Source: Turritopsis dohrnii
Taxonomy: Eukaryota > Cnidaria > Hydrozoa > Anthoathecata > Oceaniidae
Assembly: GCA_027922465.2 (NCBI GenBank)
Contig: BQMF02000029.1
Span: 434,001 to 498,000, forward strand
Direction of reading: 5' to 3'
Length of the DNA: 64,000 nt
Each line of letters begins with the position of its first letter. The stretch's first letter is position 1. Position numbers and translations under genes: made by a program. Below are positions 12,752 to 23,663 of this stretch, in pieces. The notes below the pieces were generated by a model that was not told the origin of the DNA, did no database searches, and saw nothing but the letters and a program-made list of their open reading frames with translations.

Positions 12752-13796
12752 GTTACAAATGCACTGCACCAATTTATCGTTTGTTTGCACGTGTAGTCAT
12801 CTATATATAAAACGAAACACTGCAGAAGAATTGCTTCCTATCAAGAATACTTGTATACCTAAGACAGGGAAAGCGATTCGGTAGATACCATGAATTCATG
12901 TTAATTCTGATATCCTTCCTACCCGGATGGGTTTTTTTTTCTTGCTCTGTGTAAAAAGGGTTTTTTGAAATTATTAACAGTCTATTTTAATGAAGTTTAA
13001 CAACATCATAACGAAGTAAATTATTTCGAAGTCTTCAAAGAACACTACTGACATGTAAATTATCAATATATTGATCGATTCTTCTTGTTTATTGTCTCAT
13101 TGCTCGGAAACTTGTACGGAAACAATAGTTTACAAAATAGCCACTGTCACAGAATTAAAATATGTACGCTAAGAATTTGCGTCACTACGTGATAATATAC
13201 GGTGGAGAACTCTCTTTGCAAAATGTTGAACCAAGAATAAACCCCTTCAACAAAACTAGGACCAAATCTTTCGCAGGACCATAATTGATAACACTACATT
13301 AAGGAAATCACGAGAGAATCATAGAAAAATGCATTGTTCACAGAGTAGGTAAACAGAATTGTTGTTTGATAGTCGTTATACAGACATACAGAAAAAGTCC
13401 TTTCTCGTAAGAAGAAGGTTACAAGTTATTTCTCGAACTTATAGTGAATCAATAATTTACAAATACCTTAAACTTATCTACATCAAGAAATCGAAAAAAG
13501 AAAACGTCCTTTCTCGTAGGAATAGAGAAAAAAGTCATCCTTCTGAAAGAGACGAGGATAATTAAAGGGAAAAGACAACTAGTCTCGCTGTCTGTTGACG
13601 AAAGATTAACAACACTAATAGCGAAAGGAAATCGCATCCTTGGTCTCACTTCTCCAAACATAAACAAGATTTACAATAGAATTGGATTCAAAAAACCTTG
13701 AACGAATATATTTAAAAAAAAACTATTTTCCTTATTTGATTAAGATCGTTTTCTTCCCTTTCGTAAAAAGAAAGATGTGTCATTGCTCGCCTTTTT
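12752..13796. other. Intergenic region between convergent gene ends
   Basis: The polycystin gene ends on the plus strand at 12751 and the proposed last LRR exon ends on the minus strand at 13797, so this is a tail-to-tail interval. It should hold both 3' untranslated regions. An AATAAA at 13238 is a possible plus-strand poly(A) signal. The repeated CCTTTCTCGTA motif near 13398 and 13508 hints at a small diverged duplication. No gene was seen. Confidence 0.45.
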
Positions 13797-14221
13797 TTAT
13801 TCAACATCGTCAAACTGTCCGTCAATCACCATCATTAAACTAGCCTGTGTTGTCGGCAACGTTTGCGTTCGACCTTGTTTGTAAACAAACGATTCGTATC
13901 CAGCCGTTGAAGTGTACGCTTGTCTGGAAGGTGGATATCTGTTGATCGAGTTTTGAAAATCGTCAATCATGGAAGAGGTTTTAAACTTCCGTTCGTAGCA
14001 ATCTTCGAGCACGTTGTTATACTGGGCAAATGTTTCAATCTCTTGGTCCCAATCTTCTTCGCAGGGGTCACTCTTCTCTGTTCGTTTAATCCTGCATGCG
14101 TTTATACCTGGTATGTATGATTTCATTCCGAGAGTGTTGTATGTTGATGGGTACCAATTTTCATCTGTCTCGACTTCATCAGTACTGCCCTTCACTGACA
14201 CTATTTCTCGACTAGCAGAGC
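13797..14221 (-). CDS. Proposed last exon of the LRR gene (acidic/Tyr-rich tail)
   Basis: On the minus strand an acceptor (GTTTTAG) precedes 140 codons ending in TAA at 13797. The product is hydrophilic, with DPCEEDWDQEIETFAQYNN, ERKFKTSSMIDDFQ and several Tyr residues. It has no repeats or frame breaks and looks like a genuine coding exon. Its entry phase (two bases finish a codon) matches the exit phase of the exon at 21988-22191, so it could be the final exon of the LRR gene, giving about 689 residues. That link is inferred. It could belong to another minus-strand gene. The stop codon overlaps an AATAAA hexamer. I do not recognise a domain. Confidence 0.55.
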
Positions 14222-14404
14222 CTAAAACAGAATAAAGTTCAACTTGATGTTTGGCGATTCTCTAGAATTGGTAATGGCGAACGATTTACCAACTCCTCAA
14301 ACATGCCATGAAAAACGTTGAGAGAAGTTTTGTTTTGTATTGTAAATTTTGTATCAGGTTACACTAAGGTATGGAAATGAAAAATGCAACGTGGGTAATT
14401 GTTC

Positions 14405-14760
14405 TGGCAATAAACACCAATATTTTGTTGAACTATTCTACCCCCGTCTCGTTTTATTGCCTTAATAATTATCTTGTTTCAATTTGATGAAAATTGTGTC
14501 TCATACCGTAGATCCTACAGGGTGTCTCAAAAAGACTTATCTGCAAACTTTCTGTATTTCTCATCTATTATTTGTCAAAGTATGGCGAAATTTACAGACC
14601 ACAAGAAAGCCCTTTTTCAATACTTTCTGTTGACAATAAAATTTTCAAGAAAATGATTATTCTTCGGAAAATTAATGAAGAAAAACACACAGATTTGCAT
14701 CATTAATTTCTTGAAAAACAATTAACGTTTGCAACAATGTAACATCTTTACCAACATAAT
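14405..14760 (+). repeat. Left arm of a ~350-bp inverted repeat pair flanking the FUT8-like gene
   Basis: The segment includes ACCAATATTTTGTTGAAC, CCTACAGGGTGTCTCAAAAA, the GATTATTCTTCGGAAA region and TTGCAACAATGTAACAT. It recurs inverted at about 18710-19080. The arms lie about 4 kb apart on either side of the hairpin, the 16-kb MITE and the FUT8-like gene. The copies differ by substitutions and small indels, so they are old. Confidence 0.75.
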
Positions 14761-15144
14761 TTCTGTCATTAGAGATAACCGTGCAAGTTGAAGGTGAAGG
14801 ATGCGCAAAGGCATGCTTAACAAGTTCAAAAGATTTTATGATTAGTACAAAAGAAAATTGCTTTATAAAAAATGCCATTAAAGCACTGTTAATTGTGATG
14901 TAAATACAAAAACTTTGAAAAAAAGATTTAGTAACTCTTGGATATAAATTAGCAAATCTTGAATAATACTACGGTTAGATCCGCCATCATGAATTTTGAA
15001 CTTTTCACTTCTGAGGTCTGTGAAAGTTCTTCCTTCTAACCGTGGCCTCAGCTTTCGTTGATATTTTCATTGAGAATATATTTCTATCTTAGAACAGTTC
15101 AAAAACGAGCCATAAGTAACATAAAAATATACCTTCAGGGAAGA

Positions 15145-15228
15145 AATTTTGGCGGGAAGACAATTTGGCGGATTTTGCGAATTTAACATTTTTTGCTAAC
15201 CGCCAAATTAAATTCCCGCCAAAAATTG
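15145..15228. repeat. Short imperfect hairpin (possible mini-MITE)
   Basis: ATTTTGGCGGGAA, then AATTTGGCGG, is mirrored by CCGCCAAATT and TTCCCGCCAAAAAT, with about 27 bases between. This makes an imperfect stem of nearly 28 pairs. Nothing shows whether it is transcribed. A very short non-autonomous element or remnant is the simplest reading. Confidence 0.6.
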
Positions 15229-16045
15229 GTGTTTTGTATGGAACGTCAAATCAATTTTTTTCTTCTTCTTTTTTTTTCTCTTGCAAATTAAGATACTTTT
15301 TCTTATAATCAAGAGATATACAGCAAACAACGACAATAAGAATCTGATTTTGTCATACATTTTTTCAATCTATTGTTATGATATTTACAACTACAGGCAC
15401 TTTTCTTCGTTTTTGTTGTCGATGGCAGAAACTATGAGACCAGCGTAACCAGAAAGAAAGTTTTGTGAATTCTCGAAAAGACGAATCATACTCAGATTCA
15501 GATTGGGAGCAAGAAAATGATTTTAAACGGAATGCTAAGGTAACAAAAGCTATTGCAATTTCAATTTTTCAAAATATTTCGCGTTTCATGCTTCATGTGT
15601 CAATAGATAAAAACTTTTTAATCAGTGGACCTTCCCCTCTCTTCATATAAGATAACTCTCCTCAGGTTTTTGTTCGCTTTTAGTACTTGCAGTTCCACTC
15701 TTCAGTTAGGTTATACAAAAACAAAACAATGGTACAACGCAACCAGCTGCAGCCTGTTGCTGCTTGCAGTTGCACAAATTAGGATAGGCAGAGTTACAAA
15801 GCTAGTTCTAACACAATCTGGAAAAAGGTGTAACAATGTGGCTCTTCATAAAGTAAATATATTCAACGGTTAGAAAAGAGAAAAGATAGGAAATTTTCTT
15901 GAGGTCACTAAAATATTGTCCGACAAAAATGTCGTCAAAATAAAAAAAAAAACTGCAAAATTGTAGTTTATCTGATATTTTTCGGATTTAAAAACATCCG
16001 TGCACAGTGCTACAATAAAATACAAGTAAAACCAATGTATGCAGA

Positions 16046-16916
16046 GAATACTTTAAACATACAAACTTTCGCGGGGAAACTTTCGCGTTTTTCGCTTATT
16101 CGATCAAAAACCGCGAAAGTTTGTACCGCGAAAAAACTCAGAAGGATCTATTAGCGAAAGTTTATGTCCGCGAAATGTTTTAAATTTGGTCAAACGCGAA
16201 AGTTAATGCCAATATTTATTTAGAGTTCTCATTCGTCTGGATCACAATCACGGTAAACGTCAATCATGTCGTCAACATACACCAAAGCTGAGAGAAACTA
16301 TAAGGATATGACGTCTTTTTTGTTGCTTTACGCATTTTCTATATTGTATTTATTTCATACATCCGAAAGAAAGGTTGTTAATTTGTCAAAAATATTGCTT
16401 CTTTGAGGCCTAAATATGAAAAAAATATGTTGCCAATTTTACATACGCCTTGACCCCCCATAATGACGTGACGTCATTGGGCCCAATATAAATCGAAACT
16501 GTTTTTCGGAATTTTATAAAACAAATTATACCATTCGATAGAGCTCGAACAATAAGTGATTTTGGTATACAAAACATGTCCTTAATGTCGATAGTTGAGA
16601 AGTTATTAGCGTTTAAATATTTTGTGACGTCATCGATTTTACCTTGAAAGAAGGGTAACATAGAATAAGTTTGTGTGAAAAAATTGACTCTACCTCTTCA
16701 AGTCGCACGGTAAGAAAAATTTATTTAAAATTTATTTATTTTTTATATTTATATTATATTTATATTTATTTAATATTTATATTTATTTAATATTTATTTT
16801 ATTTATATAAAATTTATTTATTTTTTTATTTTTATTTATTTAAAAAATTTATTTATCGCGTGCCACGCGAAAATAAATGGAACCTCTGAATCGCGAAAGT
16901 TTATATGTTTGAAGTA
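16046..16916. mobile_element. MITE with CGCGAAAGTTT-rich ends
   Basis: The left end ACTTTAAACATACAAACTTT and the right end (inverse: ACTTCAAACATATAAACTTT) form imperfect ~26-bp terminal inverted repeats. Further CGCGAAAGTT copies lie just inside. The interior has low-complexity TTTATATTTA runs at about 16730-16860. A related end sequence (ATTCGCGAAAGTTTCTG) occurs alone at 11880. No transposase is encoded. Confidence 0.65.
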
Positions 16917-17037
16917 TCTAACATCTCTGTTTGTAATAAATTGTAAAACACATACTCTGGTTGTTTGAAATCTTACACCTCTATGAAATTATGAAGTGCA
17001 GTTGCAAAACAGTCAGACACCATATCATTTAAACGCA

Positions 17038-18455
17038 TCAGGAATAGTAATAATAACTTGGATTTCCTGGCCACTCGACCAAATCACCAAGGTACACATT
17101 GCCATGGGGTGCTACTAACACGGTATCCGTTGGTGTTCTTGGTCTGTTCTCGCGCAACTGATTCCGACTTATGTCTCTAAAAAACTGTCCGGGTTTATAT
17201 TGAAGCAACGGCTGAAATTTAGAAGTCATCCTTTTGTTATTAGAAGCAATGGACACATAGAATTTACTCATTGACTTTCTGTAAAAACATCCTCGCCATT
17301 TATACGCAAATTCCTGCTCGCTGTCAGCAGCAACAATACTGTTTTTCCTCAAATCATAAGGATACACAGTGCGCTTTAATAAGTTAACCAGCCTTCCAAT
17401 GTTGGACGTGTATGTACAGACTGTGTAATTTGAGAAAACTAAGAAGTAAATGTCCATCAAAATAGAGCCAATCACTTCAGGCGGGAAAGATGTTTCAAAT
17501 TTTCCAAAATATGGCTTGACAGCGTTCATACGAACATCCTTCGGTAACAACAGTATTTTGTAAGATTTGGGAAATAGTTTCAGAACTTTATCTTCGATTT
17601 TTTGATCATCACTAGCAATATAAATTTGTTTTGCTGTTAAATTCTCGAAATTTTGGTCATAGTATTGGATAGCTTTTCGAACGAAAACTTCTTCTTTGAT
17701 GTAATGTGCTTCCGATATTAGTTTGTCGCCATGGCGAATATGCATAGATACGATTGGAAATTGCCGATGAATCTTTTTTGCCATATTTTCGTATTCACTT
17801 TTAAAGTTTTCGTTTGGTCTCATCAACAAGTATCCGAGAAATTGAGAAGCGAACCACATTTTTGGATCGTCAACATTCAATGCAAGAAGTTCATCTTCAA
17901 TTTCCTTGGGTATAGTTCCAGGAATATGTCGCGGTGCTGGAAATACGTAACCTGGAGAATAATCAATGACGTGATATGTGTTGTTGATGTCGTAGCCATT
18001 TTCTAAATAGCATTGAATTTGGTGAGCGTTGCATCTGTTTTTTATTTTGTTTAGTCTCTTTTTAACGTGGCCACACCGTTTTGACTCTGGCAACAACCAT
18101 CGACTCAATCCACCAAAACGTTCGTATTGCGGCTGGTTTATAAAAAACATTCGACCTAACCCATATGCAATTTGTATACAAACACCATATCTATGCACCA
18201 TAGATGCAAAACCTGCGAAAACGTTTTTGGTGCTTGCACAATGTACAATTTTTTTTTTGTTCACAATCTCCGTCTCCTTGTAACTGGTCGATTTGGCGCC
18301 ATATTTTCTCCTGTATGCGTCTTAAAGATTCTTCCCTTGAAGTTGCATTTCTTGGCTTTGGAATACCATCACTGATTGATAGATGCTTTTATGTATGAAA
18401 GATAGAGAAGAACACCAAAACATACCAGCGTTGTTAGCTTCGTATATGAAGCCAT
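17038..18455 (-). CDS. FUT8-like (GT23) alpha-1,6-fucosyltransferase, intronless, two frame breaks
   Basis: The main frame (408 codons ending at 17038) aligns with core fucosyltransferases, which transfer fucose from GDP-fucose to the innermost GlcNAc of N-glycans in the Golgi. Visible are the GDP-fucose site HIRHGDKLISEA (family HxRRxDK; second Arg is His), YIASDD, MDIYFL...VCTYTSN and a C-terminal SH3-like part (VAPHGNVYLGD). Upstream, in the next frame, comes a coiled-coil stem (SLRRIQEKIWRQIDQL). In a third frame an ATG at 18455 opens a signal-anchor (MASYTKLTTLVCFGVLLYL). Together these parts make a complete type II Golgi enzyme of about 470 residues. One break lies at a run of ten A's (minus strand) at 18249-18258, the other near 18370. 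They may be assembly indels or decay. It sits inside the last proposed intron of the LRR gene, same strand. Confidence 0.8.
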
Positions 18456-18709
18456 TTCTTTCACATAGTGTCGTTTCTTCCTCTTACTATCTTATTGCTT
18501 ATTACGTTTCTCTGGTTTTATTTCAAATTACGATTATGCGAGTCACGGAAGATTCAACAACTACTTATATTAATATTCAAGATTTACTGATTAATATTAT
18601 GATTTCCGTAGGAGAAGTTTCTAAAAAAGAATTTCCGATTTAATATCATTTTAGTATTATTCTGACAAAAGAGTTACTGCAGAGATATGTAAAAAAGACA
18701 CGATAAATA

Positions 18710-19080
18710 GATAAAGGATTAACAATTACATTATTATGTTACATTGTTGCAAACGTTAATTGATTTTTAAGAAATCAATGATGCAAATCTGTGTGTTTTT
18801 CTTCAATAACTTTCCGAAGAATAATCATTTTCTTGAAAATTTTATATCAATAAAAAGTACTGAAGAACGGGCTTTCTTGTGATTTGGCAATACTGACAAA
18901 TAATTGTTGAGAAATAGACACTAAAAGTTGGCAGATAAGTCTTTCTGTGACACCCTGTAGTTCAGCAAAACAAATTATCAGGTGGTTAGCTTTTAACAAT
19001 ACGTTTCATTAAAACCAGGCAGGGTTCAAAACGAGACAGGGTTTTGACAGTGTAACAAAATATTGGGGTGTAAACAAAAA
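18710..19080 (-). repeat. Right arm of the inverted repeat pair flanking the FUT8-like gene
   Basis: This is the inverse of 14405-14760. It contains ATGTTACATTGTTGCAAACG, TTTCCGAAGAATAATCATTT and TGTGACACCCTGTAG. Whether the pair and the gene between form one mobile unit, or two independent insertions, cannot be told from this sequence. Confidence 0.75.
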
Positions 19081-19154
19081 GCTTACTTCGAACAAGGGCA
19101 AAATATGAAATCACATAACCATTTCAAATTCGTTTATTTTTCAAATACCTTCAA

Positions 19155-19660
19155 ATACCTTAAGGGGATTTTTTTTGCGTGGATTAATTTTTGCGACTTT
19201 TGGCCAAATTCGCACAAAAAATCCACGCAAAACGTCAGGACATGAACGATTCGCAAAAAAAAATCCACGCAAAGTTTTATGACAGTTTTTTTCTTTCGTC
19301 CTTTGTTCAACGTAAAACGCCGCCGAAAGTCAGAGCAACATATTGTAAAATGTTTCAGGGAAGTTACATCAGAGACAACAAACTTGATAACTTGACAACG
19401 TTCTGAAGCTTATACAAGAAAGATAAGAACAGATAATAGTTTAGTGGGAATGAAAGAACACTTAGTAGAGGACTGACTTTTACCAGGCGGAAAATTTGAA
19501 GCTATATTTGTAAAATACACGCTTTGCACTTTGTTCACATTCGCAAAAATAAATACATACATTTTCCTTAAGAAGCTCCGACTCGGAAAAATTAATCCAT
19601 GCAAAACGCTCTCAAACCTTGACTCGCAAAAATTAATCCACGCAAAAAAATCTCCTTATA
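19155..19660. mobile_element. Diverged copy of the CCTTAAAGGGATTTTTTTGC repeat family
   Basis: The left end is ACCTTAAGGGGATTTTTTTT followed by GCGTGGATTAATTTTTGCG. Several GCAAAAATTAATCCACGC-type stretches follow, with the last at about 19630-19655. This is an older, internally rearranged member of the family seen complete at 23664-24544. Confidence 0.6.
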
Positions 19661-19926
19661 ACCCACACTTAACTCATATAAGGACCCACGTAACTCGTGT
19701 GACTTTGCAGACACATGGATTTATTTTTTGAACCTCCCAGGGACTCTGTTATAAAAAAAGGTCTCGCTTACACGAAAAAATAAAATTGGTTCAAATAGGT
19801 TTTTATTATGTTTTTTCCGATTCTTCAGGTCTTATATTTTCAGAAAAACATATATAGCTTTTTGATGACTGTGTCTCGAAATTTTCAAAAATCGAGACTT
19901 TACTTAATGCTGGTAACAAATTTGTT

Positions 19927-21441
19927 TTGTCGGACGGAATTTTTTCTATTTAAGTTTATAGATCTTTAAAAGATCACATAGATTTTGCTAAGGTATTGTT
20001 TTATGACAATTCAAAGCTTATAAAACAACTTGATTGGAAAAGTAAGACATGAAACCTTCCCGAAAAGAATTATGGTTCAAAAAATCGTTTAAGTCAGTGC
20101 TCCCTATTTTTTTTCCGTCCGACAATAAAGTCGAATCAAAAAAGTTCTTCATAGCAAAATAAAGGACAACTACCAAATGTTAATGTTTCTAAAGTGTCGA
20201 TGTATGTAAGAAAGATTATCATTTTAACTTGAAATACCTAATGTTGGTTTGTAATTGTCTGGAATTGCGATTTAATTTGAATGATTACCGTCCGACAAAA
20301 ATAGAAGAAAAAATTCTTCACCTCCAACCACCTCCAGAACATCAAAAAAAGTTCTTATTTCTTTCTCCTAAACTTTTGAATTCAATAGATTTCTCACGCT
20401 ATTTGCATGTTTTCTCCAATTTCAAATAATCATTCAACCAAGTTATATTGCTTCGAATTAGAAATTAAAATTTGATTCAATTCGAACTCACGCAATGGTA
20501 TGGCGAAGATGTTGTCATTTGTGGTCATTATCCAATACACCTGACAAAAATCACTGTGCTTCGTGTTTGGGGGAATACATACAATGTAAAGACGAACAAT
20601 GGATGCCATGCCCTGGTTTATGTCAGCAATGGTTTCAGGGACATTGTTTCTTTGAGTAAATTTACAACTTGAAGTAACTTTTCTGTTGTATTTGAAGTTC
20701 CTTTTGATTTATTCACTTTTTGTCGGACGGAAATTTTGAGCGATATTAGTCAGTTTATAGCTTTTCCTGGTTTCATGGCGGTATAAAACTATAATGTCTT
20801 TTGTATTTTGGTGCAAATAGCTAATGACCTTTTGCTTTTTATCTTTCAGAACGTACGATAATTAAAGCTTTTCCCATTTTTCTGTATTTTATTGTCGGAC
20901 GGAAGCTGATTAAATGGCGCATCAATATCTTGTAACTTAGAAATTGCCCCCTTTTATCATGGTGGTAAGTTGGAGAAAGAAGAAGAATTAGGTCATTTTT
21001 TCCAAAACAATCTTTATACATTTCTGAGTCAACATCGCTTCCGTCCCACAATTCCGTCCCACAATTCCGTCCGACAAAACTGCCATTAGGGTGAATTGCG
21101 GCTTATATCGTTAGGTGTTGATCATGAACATGTTAAAAACTTTGTTTACATCGCTTAGTATACTAAGTTATTATTTTAGGCATATCTCGTATGGAACTTC
21201 TTGCTATTTTCGATAGAACAGCTAAAAAACCTTTAGTCTTGTTCAATCTCAATTTCTATCGATTCCGTCCGACAATTTACTTTTCCTTGTGATATTATAA
21301 AAGAAAAAATTTTTACGATCTCACTTTTAATTGTTTTGGAAGAAGTTGGGTCCATACCAGCTAATCAACACTTAAAAATAGCACAGGTGTTCCTCTTAAG
21401 TTTTTTGTGAGCGTTTAAAGTATGGATTTTCCGTCCGACAA
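19927..21441. repeat. Cluster of a 13-bp motif, TTCCGTCCGACAA, ten copies in both orientations
   Basis: Copies: 19927-19939 (-), 20113-20125 (+), 20286-20298 (+, one mismatch), 20720-20732 (-, overlapping), 20892-20904 (-), a triple at 21039-21077 (+, first two with one change each), 21263-21275 (+), 21429-21441 (+). Flanking sequences do not resemble each other; only the core is kept. The span contains no ORF of note. It lies in an intron of the LRR gene. Some copies pair as inverted ends 150-200 bp apart (19927 with 20113; 20892 with 21039). These could be very short TIRs or protein-binding sites. Confidence 0.85.
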
Positions 21442-21464
21442 TTAACTGAATAAAAAAACAGAGT

Positions 21465-21925
21465 CCAGGGTTTCCCGTGTATCCCGAACTTTTCAGTATC
21501 TCGAACAATATTTCCGATCCCCTGGCTGATTTTCTCTCATTATCTCGAACTTTCCCCAAAACCTTCAGAAATTCCGGGCGTGATTTCGCATTTTCGAATG
21601 TTTCCATAAAATTCCATCTAGTTTTTTTTTAAGATTAATCGATTATTTCTACTAAAGGCGAAAACATGAAGCTCCGCTCGTTAAGCAAAGACTTAAAAAC
21701 AAATCTGTAGTAGCAAAATCTAAAGCATTGAAAGACCCTGCAGAAAAGGATATCTAAAAAAGAGGTAGCTCAAAAGTATGGTGTCCTAAAGAACACAATA
21801 TCAACCTGGGTTAAGAACAAAAACAAATTATTGACCTCACCGGAAAAAAAAGGCACAAAATCTAAGCGAAAGAAACTTCTCTCCGGTCCCCTGAGAGTTC
21901 GAGATATCGAGAGTCGACTGTACTT
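21465..21925 (+). mobile_element. Tigger/pogo-type element remnant
   Basis: The right end reads GAGATATCGAGAGTCGACTG, whose inverse CAGTCGACTCTCGATATC is a Tigger-like terminus. The left end near 21465 has matching TATCTCGAAC pieces. Inside, at 21758-21840, a frame gives KKEVAQKYGVLKNTISTWVK, a CENP-B-type helix-turn-helix as in pogo/Tigger transposases. Upstream stops break the frame. The catalytic part is missing. Confidence 0.75.
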
Positions 21926-21987
21926 GCAAGCATTTATAATTATAAAAAAAGAAAGAAATTATAAGAAAAGAAAACAAGAAAGAATAC

Positions 21988-22191
21988 CATTGTGAGATCT
22001 CCACAAGGACATCCCTCTCTGCATAGCCATTCTGAGAGCGTTCTCATTCCACTCCACCTCCTCCTCATCATCATCAACAGCATCCATGTCTATCTTCACT
22101 TCAACCACATTCGTTATTTTCTTTTTGTCTTCACGTGTTTTGCCTCGCCAGTTGTTTTGAAGATTTGGATCCCTCTCTGGATAATCGTTCC
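21988..22191 (-). CDS. Internal exon of the LRR gene (acidic linker)
   Basis: On the minus strand an acceptor (AAAATTAG) and a donor (GTATTC) bound 204 bases: two bases finishing a codon, 67 codons, one base over. The product has NNWRGKTREDKKK, a run DDDEEEVEW and LRMAMQRGMSLWRSHN. Its entry phase fits the exit of the large LRR exon exactly, making Gly at the joint. Codon use and charge pattern look real, and no repeats overlap. Assignment to the LRR gene is inferred from strand, order and phase. Confidence 0.72.
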
Positions 22192-22267
22192 CTAATTTTA
22201 AACAACAGTAAGATTATCTCTTACAGTATTGATAAGCATCACCTAAGCATGCAACCAACCTGAATAG

Positions 22268-22740
22268 TCTTACCTTAAAGGGATTTTTTTGTGTGTGGAC
22301 TAATTTTTGCGAGCCACGGTTTGAGAGCGTTTTGCGTGAATTAATTTTTCCGAGTCAGAGCTTCTCAAGGAAAATGTTTGGATTTATTTTGGCGAATGTG
22401 CACAAGTGCGATGCGTGTATTTATGATATAGCTTAGTAGAAGTAGCAGTGGAATCACCATTTCCATGCCTGCCACACTGCAAAACCAATGGGTGCTTGTT
22501 AAGTACAAGGAAATAGTTAATACAAAAGGTACACAGAGCCCAAAAATGAGCAAATGAAATCTGACCTGAGGCTGGCTGTTCTTATCTCTTGAGCCTTTTT
22601 GAGCGTGAATTGGTCTTATTTTGTTCTTGACTTTAAGAATTACAGTTTCACATTTCAGCGTTATTTTGTTCTTATTTCTGAAATTTCCAGCAAAATAAAA
22701 AGTTTTTAAGCAGGGTGCACATCGCGCCATCATAAAATAT
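22268..22740. mobile_element. Copy of the CCTTAAAGGGATTTTTTTGC family, right end unclear
   Basis: Starts TACCTTAAAGGGATTTTTTT and shares the TTTGAGAGCGTTTTGCGTG region and the internal TTTCCATGCCTGCCACA segment with the copy at 23664-24544. The matching right terminus is not visible, so it is truncated or rearranged. Confidence 0.65.
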
Positions 22741-22784
22741 AATTTTCACACATTTATTGTAGAAGAGGAAAAAAAACAATAACA

Positions 22785-22885
22785 AGTGAAAACTAGAAGC
22801 CTCATGGCTTGAACAATTTCCGCATCAGGCCTAGAGGAAATTGCTTTAGGCTAACTTTCGAGATATCTGAATGACTATCCATTCT
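22785..22885 (-). repeat. Second copy of the 6.2-kb repeat
   Basis: CTAGAAGCCTCATGG through AACAATTTCCGCATCAGGCC to the GGCTAACTTTCGAGATATCT region is the inverse of about 6215-6298. The fragment is short and has no coding content. Confidence 0.65.
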
Positions 22886-23663
22886 TTTCTTGCTGCTTAT
22901 GTGAGAACAGGTCTATCACAATTCCCAAAATGTGAGTTACGGTTCACATGGAAAATAAAATGATATTCGATAGAAGTGAACCAAAATCATTTGAAAAAAA
23001 GGCTGTATGGGATTGAAGACTTTCACAACACTATTAAACTATTAAAGTTATACAAGCAAACTCGTTTAAAAACTGAAGACCTCGGCTATTTATGACCAAA
23101 TCTGCAAGTAACTGCCGACTTTGATATCAGGACCTTACAATTGTTTTTCGTGCACACCTTCCAAATTTTGCCAGAAATGTGAATTTGGTGATATATTTAA
23201 GTAAACATTACATGAAACTGTTCATAGCTTGCATTAATAGGAGCAGGAGAAACTTGGGCATTTCAAAGATTTTAATCCATGACATTTAACAGGATTACAA
23301 GAAGATAAAAATTATATTGCTTATACATAACTTAAATCAACATAACATACAATATGAAAATTTATTTCTACTAAACCTACCAGTGGCGGATCCAGAGGTA
23401 AGCCGCAACTTGCGTAGGAGAGTGTTAGCAATTCAAACATAAAAGAAAAAGGTTCAAATAATCCTATTGATAATATGAACTGAAGTCACAAATTATGTCA
23501 ATGTACTTCTCCACAAGTTGCAACTACACTCTAGATCCACCACTGTCTCCATATTACCACTTCCATAGAGTTTATAAATAACACCAATGTGCACGAAAAG
23601 ACAAATGACACAATGAAACTTTGTTAGGATCTGTATGAAAATGTTCTTTTCAAACATGATATA

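Noticed and set aside
15465..15541. Plus-strand hydrophilic stretch (ESYSDSDWEQENDFKRNAK) ending in a GTAACA donor
   Set aside because: No partner exon was found on that strand and the upstream frame is closed within a few codons.
16226..16292. Possible alternative last exon on the minus strand (LVYVDDMIDVYRDCDPDE and stop, followed by AATAAA), in phase with the LRR exon at 21988
   Set aside because: It lies wholly inside the MITE at 16046-16916, is very short, and has no other support; exonisation is possible but unproven.
22365..22733. 122-codon minus-strand open frame
   Set aside because: It overlaps a copy of the CCTTAAAGGG repeat family and has no coding features.
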